Of a stretch of 64,000 bases of DNA, positions 8,646-17,801 are shown piece after piece; within the stretch, counting starts at the first letter, position 1, and the number at the start of each line of letters is the position of its first letter. Below the pieces are notes generated by a model that saw only the letters and a program-made list of their open reading frames with translations, had not been told where the DNA came from and did not search any database. Source of the DNA: Streptomyces rubradiris (lineage in GTDB: Bacteria; Actinomycetota; Actinomycetes; Streptomycetales; Streptomycetaceae); the NCBI RefSeq assembly GCF_016860525.1, contig NZ_BNEA01000018.1, positions 62,001-126,000 of the forward strand, written 5' to 3'. Made by a program: the position numbers and the translations under genes.

Positions 8646-8777
8646 TTACCGCAGCCACATGTCCAGGGCCCAGCGTCCGAGCTCCCTCACCGCACCCGAC
8701 ACGACCCACCTGGCGGTGGTCTTCAGCGCTTCGTGCCACCAGGCCCGGTCACGCCACTTCGCTGGGAATTTCTTCAT
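8646..8777 (-). CDS. small hypothetical protein, 43 aa
   Basis: A short minus-strand gene with ATG at 8777 and GAAGGGGCAG as ribosome site. The product is basic and Trp-rich (MKKFPAKWRDRAWW at the N-terminus, then an amphipathic helix ending in ALDMWLR). No family recognised. A longer in-frame version starting upstream has no ribosome site. It could be a small membrane-surface peptide or toxin-like product; it is divergent from the regulator at 8943. Confidence 0.4.
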   Translation of the reverse strand: MKKFPAKWRDRAWWHEALKTTARWVVSGAVRELGRWALDMWLR

Positions 8778-8942
8778 CGTCTGCCCCTTCTCGGACCCCG
8801 GCTCCGCTGGCCGGACCGAGCACCACTGATCCCCTTCGGCCTGGGGTTCAGCGATCCCCAGGCCCGCCGAAGGGGACGTCGACGCAGGCCACACCTGGTG
8901 GAATGGGGGTTCAGCGGAGGTTCAGACTGAACGGGGGGGCGC

Positions 8943-9740
8943 ATGAACGACCGGCCCGCGGCCGAGCAGCTGGTGCGCGCACTGAAGGAGCTCAAGCAGA
9001 AGGCCGGCTGCCCGTCGTACGCCGCGATCGCGGCATGGGGTCAGCAGCAGATCCCCGCCGTCAACTTGGGCAAGAGCAAACTCAGCGCGTGGTTCAACGG
9101 CATCAGCGTGCCCACCTCCGGCCGGCCCTTCACCGTACTCGTCGAGCTGCTCGAGGCCCGTGCCCAGCAAAAATCTGGCACTCCCAAGCGCGGCCTTCCC
9201 GCATGGCAGGCGATGCGGAAAGCAGCGGACAATGAGCAGCGCCGCGCCGGCTTCGGCAGCTCTGCTCCCTCAAGCGACGTACGCATCGGGGAGACGGACC
9301 CGGTCGTGAGGCTGGTCACCCAGGCCGGGGAGTTCATGCGGGAAGCAGACAGGGTGTTCGATGCCGTCGCACGATACGAACTTTCCCCGCGTCGTGCCTA
9401 CCCGACGAAGACAGTGACGACGGCAGATGGCTGGTCCTTCGATGTTCCGGTCGGGCCCGTACCTGCCGATCCCAAGGATGTGGAGGCGCTGGCCGAGGTC
9501 GACCGCGCATTGGTCGGAGTTCGGGCGGACGCAGAACGCACAGCAACGCTGATGCCTGGCCTGGAAAGTCATGTGCGCCGTGTGCTGGCCGCATGCACCG
9601 ATGTGCGGAGGTCCTGCGTGAGGATCGACCATGACGATGACGGCCGACCAGACAGCTCCTACCCGAAGGATCTGCTGAATCTCAGGGAAGCACTGAACGA
9701 GGTCAAGGCAGTGGCGGCCGCACTACGGCGTAGCGCCTGA
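8943..9740 (+). CDS. helix-turn-helix DNA-binding protein
   Basis: 265 residues. The N-terminal part (about 5-75: AEQLVRALKELKQKAG, then SYAAIAAW and LSAWFNG) resembles the XRE-like helix-turn-helix that begins many Streptomyces plasmid and conflict-system proteins. The C-terminal two-thirds is helical and charged with no catalytic motif visible. The ATG is preceded by a purine-rich GGGGGGG stretch. Probably a plasmid-borne regulator; the target is unknown. No partner gene is close by: about 360 bp without a gene follow. Confidence 0.65.
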   Translation: MNDRPAAEQLVRALKELKQKAGCPSYAAIAAWGQQQIPAVNLGKSKLSAWFNGISVPTSGRPFTVLVELLEARAQQKSGTPKRGLPAWQAMRKAADNEQRRAGFGSSAPSSDVRIGETDPVVRLVTQAGEFMREADRVFDAVARYELSPRRAYPTKTVTTADGWSFDVPVGPVPADPKDVEALAEVDRALVGVRADAERTATLMPGLESHVRRVLAACTDVRRSCVRIDHDDDGRPDSSYPKDLLNLREALNEVKAVAAALRRSA

Positions 9741-10051
9741 GCGGCATCACGGTCCAGGGCAGGGTCTCGGCCCTGCGGCCGTCGCGGGGTCTCGCCTCGT
9801 ACTGAAACCTTGAAGAACCAGCTGAGCCCCAGCCGGGTGACAGGTACTCGGTCGGTCATGGAACGAGGGGGCGCGTGGTGGGCGTGGCTCAGAGCCGGGT
9901 CGTCCCGGCGTCGCCCTTCGTGGCCAGGGGCTCGCCGTCCGGGTGGACGCGTGGTGAGGGGCGCATCCAGCCTCTGTCCTGGCCGTTGGCCGCCCCCCTT
10001 CGGGGCGCGGGCGCCACACATTGCTGTGAAGTCAAGGAAGACGTCCTGGAA

Positions 10052-10088
10052 ACCGCACCTCATTGACGTCACGTACATGAGGTGCGGT
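10052..10088 (-). terminator. hairpin at the end of the winged-helix operon
   Basis: Arms ACCGCACCTCA (10052-10062) and TGAGGTGCGGT (10078-10088) are perfect complements and lie 11 bp past the stop of the gene ending at 10099. Probable terminator. Its loop carries one copy of the 20-bp repeat listed separately. The remainder of 9741-10051 shows no gene. Confidence 0.6.
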
Positions 10089-10098
10089 CTTCAGAGCG

Positions 10099-10413
10099 TC
10101 ATGTGGCACGGCGGAGCGGGATGACGACGTTCTCGCCCATGCGCTTGGGGTCGAGCCGGTAGTACCTGATGTGGCCGATCCTCTCGGTCTCCTCCAGCCA
10201 GCCGGCCTCGATGACCTGCTTGCGCGTGCGGGAGAAGACGGGTGCGGCCATACCGACCAGCTTGGCCAGGTTGGCGGCCGTCTCGAGTACGGCACCGGAC
10301 CGATCGGTGGGATGCAGGGCGTACAGCATGACGACGAGCCGCTGGTTAGCGGTCATGCCGACTGTCTTCTCGAGCAGTTCGAGGTTCTTCTGCTTGTCAT
10401 CACTGCTGATCAC
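10099..10413 (-). CDS. small winged-helix (MarR/HTH-like) DNA-binding protein
   Basis: 104 residues from a GTG that overlaps the upstream stop (GTGA), with GGAGG about nine bases before it. The segment SGAVLETAANLAKLVGMAAPVFSRTRK followed by a strand-turn-strand (GWLEETERIGHIRYYRL) is a winged helix of the MarR or replication-initiator kind. It forms a two-gene operon with the protein encoded just upstream, which has a similar fold; the pair may bind DNA as a heterodimer. Candidates are a plasmid copy-number or replication regulator. Confidence 0.65.
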   Translation of the reverse strand: MISSDDKQKNLELLEKTVGMTANQRLVVMLYALHPTDRSGAVLETAANLAKLVGMAAPVFSRTRKQVIEAGWLEETERIGHIRYYRLDPKRMGENVVIPLRRAT

Positions 10414-10862
10414 TGGGCCTCCCACCGCGCAGGGATGTTCTCGTCAAATCCGGGGATGTCCGGCGGGTTGCACGTCTTCACAGCTTCACGCTGCTCAAGC
10501 CCCGTTCCATGAAACGCGATGTAAGGGCTGATTCGGTAGAAGTTGTAGTTACCGACGCGCCCTCGGACAATCAGGATGCGGTGCTTCGCCAGCTTCCTGT
10601 TGATCTTCCCGACCGCGTCAGTGGACATCCCCACGCGCTTGGCGATGTCCGCGCCGGTCGCTCGTAGCGGCTCCATGCCCTCCGGGGACACTCCGATCCA
10701 CCACAGAACGAGGAACTTCTGGCTGGGCGTGAACGCCCTGGATTCGGTGATCGCCTCGACACGCGCCTTGTCGACCTGAGTGTGTCTGCCGGAGAAGGCG
10801 TACGGCGCATAGGGGATCGGCTCGCCTGTGTCGGCGTCGACCAGCCTGCGTACTGCTCCCAA
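10410..10862 (-). CDS. winged-helix DNA-binding protein, possible plasmid regulator
   Basis: 150 residues from a TTG start with GGAGGG about nine bases upstream. Residues about 45-110 (TPSQKFLVLWW, then LRATGADIAKRVGMSTDAVGK and a wing ending NYNFYRI) form a MarR-like winged helix. The upstream region holds two copies of the ACGTACATGAG motif. Together with the following gene it probably regulates, or initiates from, the palindrome-rich region at 11058-11247 that lies upstream. The exact role cannot be read. Confidence 0.65.
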   Translation of the reverse strand: MGAVRRLVDADTGEPIPYAPYAFSGRHTQVDKARVEAITESRAFTPSQKFLVLWWIGVSPEGMEPLRATGADIAKRVGMSTDAVGKINRKLAKHRILIVRGRVGNYNFYRISPYIAFHGTGLEQREAVKTCNPPDIPGFDENIPARWEAQ

Positions 10863-11057
10863 TGAGCCCTCCGAGCAAGGGGGGTAACTACCGGTTCATG
10901 AAGGACGGCGGCGAAGCCGACCAGATGAACTTAACGTACATGAGCGGGAAGTCAATCAGCTCCGCCTATGAGCCGTGTCGCCTGCCTCCCCGCTCAGACC
11001 CTTCTCCCTCGCGAACGCCCCCTCCCCGCCCTTACTCATGTACGTCACGTCAATTTG

Positions 11058-11247
11058 CCACGGTTGTAGGAACTGGGTACCCAGTTCCTACAACCGTGGT
11101 GGCAGTTCCCTCGACCGCTGTGGCGGTTCCCAGGATCGTGGTCCGCTGTTCCTCGAACCGGGTCCGGGTCCACAAGATCTGGGCACTCGGTTCCCACGAT
11201 CGCCCTCCACGATCGCCGGAACTGCCTGCCAGTTCCGGCGATCGTGG
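11058..11247. other. palindrome-rich, origin-like region
   Basis: 11058-11099 is a 42-bp perfect palindrome centred on GGTACC. 11207-11224 and 11230-11247 are perfect 18-bp arms around a five-base loop. Between and within them a degenerate motif (GGAACYG/CRGTTCC next to GATCGTGG-like or GGTTGTAG-like sequence) recurs in both orientations at least six times. No gene is present. This is the structure expected of a replication origin, an iteron/initiator binding locus, or a recombination site; the adjacent winged-helix pair fits. Confidence 0.6.
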
Positions 11248-12554
11248 TCGGTGCATATGTTTTCGCAGGTCAGAGGCCCTTTGAGGACCGCGCTCTCTTC
11301 CCTTACAAGCGACCCGCCGTCTCGGTACCCCGACCACGATCCGCCGCCTTGGACCCGCACTGCCATCAGGTGCTGAAAGCCTCGATGCCCGACCCGGGAA
11401 CCGGCCCACGGACGACCGGCCCGGCCCGGCTCACTCCCGCCCGAACGGTCCGCGACGAAAGGGGCTCGCTTCAGGCGGTGACGCGGCAGCGAGGTCCCGG
11501 ATCTTCACTAAGGCAACGCAGTCGTTTCAACCCGACCTTGTGCCACCTTCCCGCCTGTCCGACCCGCACCACCGAAAGCCCGCCACGCCGATGCGGTGCG
11601 CCGACGGATCAGGCGCGCGTATGCCACAGCAACCCCGTCCCGGTCTCGGCCACGCCTTCTGTCTTGTGGGCCCCGACGGACCCTGTCGACGCCCACGGCG
11701 GACAACCACCCCGGCGGGGCACCGCAAGCCCGCCAGGGCTGAGGAGCAACCGACCCGGCGCGCGCCCACGCCGAAGAGCCCGAAACGCCGTCACCGGGGG
11801 AGCCAGCAGCCAGCTGGTGTCTTTCGAAGACGGGTCAGCGACTCTGGCCGGGTGATGAGGCGTGCGAGACAGCTCGGTGCGGGGACGCATGGCTGGACAC
11901 CATGGGGTCGGCTGGCCTATCGCCATGACGGCCGGGGAGGTCTGACCCACGTCCAGAACGGGACCGGACGGCATGACCGGTCCCGGCCGCTGTCACCTGC
12001 CGTTCAGCCGCCCCACAATGGCGCGCGAGCGGGATGGCTGGCTGGCCTCGGATATGTCTGGCCGACAGGGGAGTGGCCCTCGTACTGCGGTTGCGTCCGC
12101 GGCCCCGAGGACCGGGGTGCGGCCTGCGGGCCTCGTCCGGTGGCGGCGGCGGTCGCGCAGCAGGTCCGCCAAGGAGGGGGAGGGGGTGGACCGTTCACCG
12201 GCGAACGCCACCCCGGCCACCGGGCCCCGCCGGGCGGCCGGGCACGCGAGCGTGGTGGAGTCCGGCCCCGTCGGTCCGGCCGACCGGCCGTCGACGCGGG
12301 CAGTGACTCCTGCGGGGGCCCTTCCCTGACTCCTGCGGGGGCCCTTCCCTCGCAAACCGCTTGAGTCGCCCTGGACAACCGCTCCAGCGAAGGCCACGGC
12401 GGCGTGCGGCTTCACGGTCCTCCCCGCCATAGTCACAAGTGGCCGGGGCAGTTCCCCGTAGCCAAGGGAGTCGGCCGGCCGTGCCCCGGGGAGCCGGCGT
12501 CCCCTGGCCACCGGCTCCGTCCCCGCTGCCTGGCGATCGCGAGGAGACACCATC
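11248..12554. other. gene-free spacer with a 23-bp tandem duplication
   Basis: About 1.3 kb in which no frame shows a recognisable domain with a ribosome site. The only structure seen is a tandem duplication of TGACTCCTGCGGGGGCCCTTCCC (12304-12326 and 12327-12349), containing GGGGGCCC, about 200 bp before the P450 gene. Probably decayed sequence plus the P450 promoter region. Confidence 0.5.
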
Positions 12555-13796
12555 GTGAAATGCATCATGGACGACCTCACTGTGTACACCCCCTCCCCTC
12601 CCGCGGGCCAGAACGCCCTGGTCGTCTTCCCCCAGGCTCGCGAGTGCCCCGAGCTGCCGCCCTCCGGATACGCACCGCTGCGCGGCTCCGCCCCCCTCGG
12701 CCGGGTCATGCTCCGCGACGGGCGGTCGGCCTGGGCCGTCACCGGACACGCCCTCGCCCGGGAACTGCTCAGTGACCCCAGGTTGTCCCGCGACCGCAGC
12801 CACCCGGGGTTCCTGGCCCCCGAGGAGTGGTCCGCCGAGGTGGGCACCCACGGCGCGTCGCCCGCCCTCGTGGCCGACCCCGGGGACGAAGCCCCGCACC
12901 GGCCACCGCTCCCGTACCTCACACCGCGGCGCACCGCCGCCCTGCGCCCGCACCTCCAGCGGATCGCCGACCGGTTGCTCACCGGGATGGAGCGGCAGGG
13001 TCCCCCGGCGGACCTGGTCTCGGCCTTCGCCCTGCCGATGTCGGCGCTGGCGATCGGCACGCTGCTCGGCGTGCCATACGAGGACCACGACTTCTTCGAG
13101 GGGTGTTCCGGACGCCTGCTACGCGGCCGCACGGTGCGGGAAGCCGCCACCGCCCGCGCGGAACTCGAGCGGTACACCGGGCAGTTGCTGGACCGCAAAC
13201 GGCACGAGCCGGGCGACGGACTGCTGGATGACCTCATGCGCCAGGACGGACAAGGCTCCCTGGACCGCGCCCGACTGGTCACCCTGCCGGGAACGCTCCT
13301 GGCGAGGGGACACGAGACGACGGCCGACCTGGTGGCGCTCGCGGCGTTCACACTGCTGCGTCACCCGGAGCATCTCGCCGTCCTGCGCGCCGGGAAGACG
13401 CCGATGACCGCCGTGGCGGAGGAACTCCTGCGCTGTCTCGCCACCCCGAACGGGATACTTCGCGTGGCCGTGGAAGACGTGGAGATCGCCGGGCGCACCA
13501 TCCGCTCCGGTGAGTGCGTCGTCTTCGTGACGGCGCTCATCAACCGGGACGCGACGGTTTTCGCGGAACCGGAGACCCTCGACTGGGACCGTCCCGCCGG
13601 ACACCACCTCGCGTTCGGTTCCGGTGTGCACGAGTGCCTGGGCCGGAACCTGGTACGCGCACAACTCGAGATCGCGCTGGGCTCCCTCTTCACACGGTTC
13701 CCGGGCCTGCGGCTGGCCGTCCCCGCCGAGGAGATCCGCTCCAAGCCGGCGAACCCGACGAGTGACGGTCTGCTCGAACTGCCGGTCGCGTGGTGA
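12555..13796 (+). CDS. cytochrome P450
   Basis: 413 residues. The haem-binding loop is FGSGVHECLG with Cys361; the I-helix has ARGHETTADL (oxygen activation) and the K-helix EELLR supplies the ExxR pair. Bacterial class I P450 of the CYP105/107 kind, needing ferredoxin and reductase encoded elsewhere. GTG start with GAGGAG eight bases upstream. It stands alone on the plus strand between plasmid functions, about 270 bp from the end of the minus-strand primase operon, so its pathway is unclear; it may be a passenger from the signalling block at 17.8-26.6 kb. Confidence 0.92.
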   Translation: MKCIMDDLTVYTPSPPAGQNALVVFPQARECPELPPSGYAPLRGSAPLGRVMLRDGRSAWAVTGHALARELLSDPRLSRDRSHPGFLAPEEWSAEVGTHGASPALVADPGDEAPHRPPLPYLTPRRTAALRPHLQRIADRLLTGMERQGPPADLVSAFALPMSALAIGTLLGVPYEDHDFFEGCSGRLLRGRTVREAATARAELERYTGQLLDRKRHEPGDGLLDDLMRQDGQGSLDRARLVTLPGTLLARGHETTADLVALAAFTLLRHPEHLAVLRAGKTPMTAVAEELLRCLATPNGILRVAVEDVEIAGRTIRSGECVVFVTALINRDATVFAEPETLDWDRPAGHHLAFGSGVHECLGRNLVRAQLEIALGSLFTRFPGLRLAVPAEEIRSKPANPTSDGLLELPVAW

Positions 13797-14068
13797 ACGC
13801 GACGCCTCGTGTTCCTATGAGGATCGGGCCGGACCTCGGTCAGTCGTGCGGTTCGCGGAACACGCCGAGCAGGTAGCTTCCGGTGGCCGGATCGCCGGCC
13901 GCTGCCCGGTCGTCACTCGGGGTCCAGCATGATGACCACCTGGCGGGGAGGGCTTCGATCTGGTCGGGTGACAGCTCGATGCCGCCGCCGGGTAGCTGCT
14001 CACTCACCGAAGGAATCGATCAGCGGACTCGGCCGGTCCCCGGCGGGCCGGCCGGCGCCAAGGAGCGG

Positions 14069-14470
14069 TCACAACGGGAGCGTTCTGCCGATCTCCTCCA
14101 TGGCCGTGGACGGCGGCCCCCCTTCGGAGCGCTCGGTCTTGTAGCCCTTGACACACGGCCTGAGGGTGCGTGGGTCGATCGCTTCGGCGGGGGCGCCCGT
14201 GGCGTACAGGCCCTCGGGCTGGCTGTCGCGGTCATGGGGCAGGAGCCAGAAGACTCGCCGCCGGAACGTGCCGGACGCCCGGGATGCCTTGGCGGTGGGG
14301 CCGAGGACGGCGTAGCCGACCATGCGTCCATCACGGTGATAGGCCGGCCTGGACTTGCGCGTGGGCAGACGGTCCAGGCTCTGGCGCACGTAGTCGAGCC
14401 GGTCGATGTCCTCGAGCCAGACGAACGCGGTCTCGTGGCTGATCTCGTCCTCAGTGATCAGGGAGCTCAT
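14069..14470 (-). CDS. hypothetical protein, last gene of primase-helicase operon
   Basis: 133 residues. The ATG overlaps the helicase stop (ATGA), so it is translationally coupled to it. The N-terminal half contains HETAFVWLEDIDRLDYVRQ and a YHRDGRMVGYAVLGP segment; no family recognised. Its position suggests a small accessory factor for plasmid replication, for example a loader or DNA-binding subunit. The 270 bp after it hold no convincing gene. Confidence 0.65.
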   Translation of the reverse strand: MSSLITEDEISHETAFVWLEDIDRLDYVRQSLDRLPTRKSRPAYHRDGRMVGYAVLGPTAKASRASGTFRRRVFWLLPHDRDSQPEGLYATGAPAEAIDPRTLRPCVKGYKTERSEGGPPSTAMEEIGRTLPL

Positions 14471-15996
14471 AGGGGCGCTTCCCTTTCCTGGTCGGTGAGC
14501 AGTCCGATACCGGGGTAGTGCTTGCGCTGGTTCGACAGAACCATCTGCTTGGGCGAGGCCAGGCCCACCAACTCGCGGGTCCGCGCGGCGAACGCCCGTG
14601 ACGACATGACCGGTGCTCCCTCATTCTGGCACCAGCTCTTGTACGCCGAGTAGAGCGACGTCTGTTCCACACGCAGGTCCGGGCGCAGGACACAGGCCTC
14701 ATCGTAGAAGCGCCCCGTGTGGTCCTCGGTCTCCGCGTAGGCCGTCGTGGCGATGCGCACGCGGGCCGGACCGGTCAGGTCGCGGTCGCCGGCGAGGTAG
14801 CGGCGGGCGCCGTCGATGAGCCAGCCCAGGATGCCCGCTCCCTCCTCGGTGACGAGGATGTCGGCGAGGTTGTCGATCTTCCGGTCGTCGGAGACGACGC
14901 GTTCGAAGGGGATCAGGCGCATACGCCGCCAGAACGCGAAGCCGCCGGTGCCCACCTCGGGACGGTGGTTCCCGAGCAGCCAGAGCTTGTGCGTGGGCTC
15001 GAAGCTGAAGAAGTCCTGTCTCATCCGGCGGGCCTTGATCCGGTCACCGCCGGTGAGAAGCTTGACCCGGGCCTCGTCGAACTTGTCCCCGGGCTTGACC
15101 TCGGAGCAGACGATGACCCGCCGCCCGTGCAGCTCGGCCAGGTCGGTGGGGTGGCCCTCGTAGGGGCGGGCCATGAGGAAACCCGGCGGAGCCGCGTCGG
15201 CGTAGTCGCCCAGGAGCTTCATGAGGACGTCGAGCAGGACGGACTTGCCGTTCTTGCCCGAGCCGAAGAGGAAGGGCAGGATCTGTCCTCCCACGTCACC
15301 GGTGATCGAGTACCCGAGGAGCACCTGCAGGTAATCGATCATCTCGTGGCCCTCGGCGTCGTCGCCGAACGTGTCGGTGAGGAACCGCCGCCAGCGGGGC
15401 GTGGGTTGCGGCTGCGGACCGACCGAGGTGGAGCGGGAGTGGAGGTCCCTGCGGGGGTCCGCGGCCCGGCTCACGCCGGTGCGCAGGTCGACGATCCCGT
15501 CCGGCGTGCACAGGGCGTAGGGGTCGGCGTCCAGCCGGGCGGCGTTGAGGACCATGCCGGGGGCGGTCTTGGCCTGGCTGAGCATGGCGTTGATGCCGGC
15601 CGTCGACAGGGACCGGCGGCGGTGACTCTGCAGGGCGCCGGCGGTGTGGATGCCGCGGGGGTCGTGGGAGGCGATGGCCTCGGCGAGGTCGCCCGCCGCC
15701 CACTGCACGCTGTCGTCCTCGTCGATCTGCCAACGGGTGGAGTCCCACCGGTACCAGCCGATGCCCGGCACATGCCGGTAGTCGTTGGCGTACAGCTTGA
15801 CGAACAGCTTGGCGTTGCCGCGGTCGGACAGGGTGTCGGGCAGCAGGCCGTCCCCGCTCACCCCGGCGTCCGGGTCCGGGACCTGGCCGGCCGGGCGGGC
15901 GGGAGCGGGAACAGCCGTACCTCCTTGAGCGCGGATCTGGGCGGCGACCGCCGCCGGGTCGAACTCGAAGAGCGTCTCGAGCCGGGGGGAGGTCAC
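14467..15996 (-). CDS. phage/plasmid D5-type SF3 helicase-primase C-terminal protein
   Basis: 509 residues from a GTG overlapping the prim-pol stop (GTGA). A D5-N-like region (about 60-200) precedes the SF3 helicase core: Walker A GSGKNGKS at 245-252, a Walker B-type VIVCSEV region, and sensor FEPTHKLWLLGNHRP. Family members unwind replicon DNA as hexamers, usually as the C-terminal half of P4-like primases. Here the primase half is a separate upstream gene, which is common in actinobacterial plasmids and integrative elements. Likely the replicative helicase of this replicon. Confidence 0.88.
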   Translation of the reverse strand: MTSPRLETLFEFDPAAVAAQIRAQGGTAVPAPARPAGQVPDPDAGVSGDGLLPDTLSDRGNAKLFVKLYANDYRHVPGIGWYRWDSTRWQIDEDDSVQWAAGDLAEAIASHDPRGIHTAGALQSHRRRSLSTAGINAMLSQAKTAPGMVLNAARLDADPYALCTPDGIVDLRTGVSRAADPRRDLHSRSTSVGPQPQPTPRWRRFLTDTFGDDAEGHEMIDYLQVLLGYSITGDVGGQILPFLFGSGKNGKSVLLDVLMKLLGDYADAAPPGFLMARPYEGHPTDLAELHGRRVIVCSEVKPGDKFDEARVKLLTGGDRIKARRMRQDFFSFEPTHKLWLLGNHRPEVGTGGFAFWRRMRLIPFERVVSDDRKIDNLADILVTEEGAGILGWLIDGARRYLAGDRDLTGPARVRIATTAYAETEDHTGRFYDEACVLRPDLRVEQTSLYSAYKSWCQNEGAPVMSSRAFAARTRELVGLASPKQMVLSNQRKHYPGIGLLTDQEREAPL

Positions 15997-17081
15997 GGCA
16001 GCCTGCCCGAGTCGTGGAGAGGCCGTCTGCGTCCTGCGGCGAGCCCGCTGCGGATGATGCCGTCGATGCGCCGCTGCTGTCCGGGACGTGCTTCGAGAGC
16101 GGTTTCCCGCAGCAGCCGCTCGGCTCCCGACGGGAGGCGGCCGGCGGCGAGAAGTCCGCCGAGGGTGTAGGCGGCACGGTTGAGGGCGTCGGAGAATCCC
16201 GCGTTCTCCTCGAACCGGCCGCAGGCTCGGACGGGTTCGAGGATTCCGGCCAACAGTCCTGTGCCGTCGGCGGCTACGGCCCGGGGGGCCCTCGGCGGCA
16301 CCGGTCTGGACGCGGGCCCGGCCGGCGGCAGGTGGCCGGTGCGTTCGAGTTCCCACGCCAGCCAGCCGGGCAGCGGCGCGGGATCGCGGACGGCACCGAG
16401 CGGGGTGTAGGACGTGGCGCCCACGCGGGTCCCGGGCGCGACGATGTAGCTGCCGTGGGCACGTATGTCCACCTGCCAGGCGAGGGACCGGCCGGTGCCG
16501 GAGCCGACGGAGGACTGCCAGCGGCGGTTGGAGCGGTACCAGACGTGCATGCCGCCCGACGGGGTGCGCACCCGCAGGGTGGTGGTGTCCTTGTCGGGGG
16601 GTGTCTTGCCGTGCAGGGCGGCCAGGACGCCGAGGGTGTGGAAGCCGTTGGCGAGGCCGGTGAGATCCACCTGGTCGCCGATGGGGATGCCCGGGAGGAC
16701 GCGCTCGCGCGCCGGCGGGGGAGCGGGGTGGGCGTCGACGTCGACGACGACCAGTCCCGCCGGACCGCAGGAGACCCCGACACCGAAACCGGGCTGCGCC
16801 GCCCACCAGCGTCTGACGCGGTCCAGGTCCAGCGTCGCCGCGTGGAAACCGTGGCACCAGCGTCCCAGGCCGGGACAGGCGCACTGCGCGGGCGGATGCG
16901 AACTTCCCCGGCAGTCGGGGCAGTTGCCCGCAGGGGTCTTACGGCCGGGTAGGAGGGGAAGTACGGGCCAGCCGCGTCGGACGCACCATAACGCCACGGC
17001 CACCGGCTCGGCGTCGGTCGAAGTCGCCTCCTCCACAGGCTGCCACGGAGTGCCACGCGGACACGACAGCTCAGAAGGCAT
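15993..17081 (-). CDS. bifunctional DNA primase/polymerase (prim-pol)
   Basis: 362 residues. Start chosen at ATG 17081, preceded by GCAGGGGGAAAGC; a longer frame upstream has no ribosome site. A Zn-knuckle-like CPDC (54-57) with further Cys follows, then the catalytic VVDVDAH (Asp114 and Asp116) and, downstream, SGGMHVWY with the conserved His: the AEP prim-pol signature. It would synthesise primers for the helicase encoded next. The operon order prim-pol, helicase, small protein has overlapping codons. The roughly 790 bp upstream carry the nested palindrome and AGCGAC repeats. Confidence 0.88.
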   Translation of the reverse strand: MPSELSCPRGTPWQPVEEATSTDAEPVAVALWCVRRGWPVLPLLPGRKTPAGNCPDCRGSSHPPAQCACPGLGRWCHGFHAATLDLDRVRRWWAAQPGFGVGVSCGPAGLVVVDVDAHPAPPPARERVLPGIPIGDQVDLTGLANGFHTLGVLAALHGKTPPDKDTTTLRVRTPSGGMHVWYRSNRRWQSSVGSGTGRSLAWQVDIRAHGSYIVAPGTRVGATSYTPLGAVRDPAPLPGWLAWELERTGHLPPAGPASRPVPPRAPRAVAADGTGLLAGILEPVRACGRFEENAGFSDALNRAAYTLGGLLAAGRLPSGAERLLRETALEARPGQQRRIDGIIRSGLAAGRRRPLHDSGRLP

Positions 17082-17095
17082 GCTTTCCCCCTGCC

Positions 17096-17610
17096 AGCGA
17101 CCCAAGCGACTGAGCAACAGACACAGACTAGCGAACGGGTCCGTTGGGGAGGGGGTGCTGTCGCGCACATCGGGGCCGGACCGCATCCGGCCGTGCGTCC
17201 TCCCACGGGCGAGCGGCTCGGTCGCTGCCCCGCCGGGCCGGCGGGGCAGCGGATGAGCCCTGCCCCGGCGCGGGCCGGGCGCCGGGAAGCGACCGAAGCC
17301 GGGCGGCAGCGACGCAACGACCTTTGGTCGCTCCTCGGTAGTTCAACGAACCCGCAGGTCAGCCACTACGCATATGCCAAACAGCTACCGAAGCGACTAA
17401 AGGCTTCTATATATGACGCGCACGAGGACCGTGAAACGGAGTCATATATCGGGGGGTTAGGTCGCTTCAGTCGCTCCCGGGCCCGTGACAACCCATCTGA
17501 CCTGCCGTTTTCCTGAGCTACCGAGGGAGCGACCGACGACGGGCCCGGGTAGCTGTCCCAGCGACCGGGGCTCGCCGCCCCGACCTGTCGGGAGCCGGGG
17601 CCCAAGCGAC
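17096..17610. other. candidate replication origin: nested palindrome with AGCGAC repeats
   Basis: A nested imperfect palindrome of about 210 bp is centred near 17429. Its matching arm pairs are 17326-17341/17518-17534, 17354-17362/17497-17505, 17390-17397/17461-17468 and 17409-17417/17441-17449, all sharing one centre. The hexamer AGCGAC or its complement occurs 12 times between 17096 and 17610. AT-rich TATATA segments sit near the centre. The region lies directly upstream of the prim-pol/helicase operon and has no gene. Likely the origin, or the operator of the replication operon. Confidence 0.55.
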
Positions 17611-17801
17611 GGCTGCGGGCGCGGGCGGCAGTTCCCCGTCGCACCGCAGCGGCCCGCAGGTGTGTGTCCGGTCAGGAACAAGGCGCTGAACGGCCGTTGT
17701 CCGTATGCTCGACATCGCGTGTGTCCCCCGGGGCGGTCTTTTCCGCTCCCTCGCCGGAGGCGCTTTCTGTTCTTGCCCCATTACTCGGCGCCGGTGATAT
17801 T

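Larger units (their letters stand above)
10062..11054. repeat. 20-bp inverted repeats bracketing the two-gene operon
   Basis: ATTGACGTCACGTACATGAG at 10062-10081 occurs inverted at 11035-11054 with one mismatch in 20. A shorter copy of its right half, ACGTACATGAG, is at 10934-10944 in the operon's upstream region. Two copies upstream and one downstream of the gene pair suggest operator sites for one of its winged-helix products. Alternatively they are ends of a small mobile unit of about 1 kb; no transposase is present. Confidence 0.6.

Noticed and set aside
11058..11099. 42-bp palindrome as the physical telomere of a linear replicon
   Set aside because: It is internal, with intact genes on both sides and no array of terminal palindromes to a sequence end; an internal origin or recombination site fits better.
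13840..14007. A 55-residue minus-strand frame (start GTG near 14007) with IELSPDQIEAL and a terminal LLGVFREPHD
   Set aside because: It has no ribosome site and a neighbouring frame continues the first half more naturally, so it may be a frameshifted remnant; not enough to call a gene.
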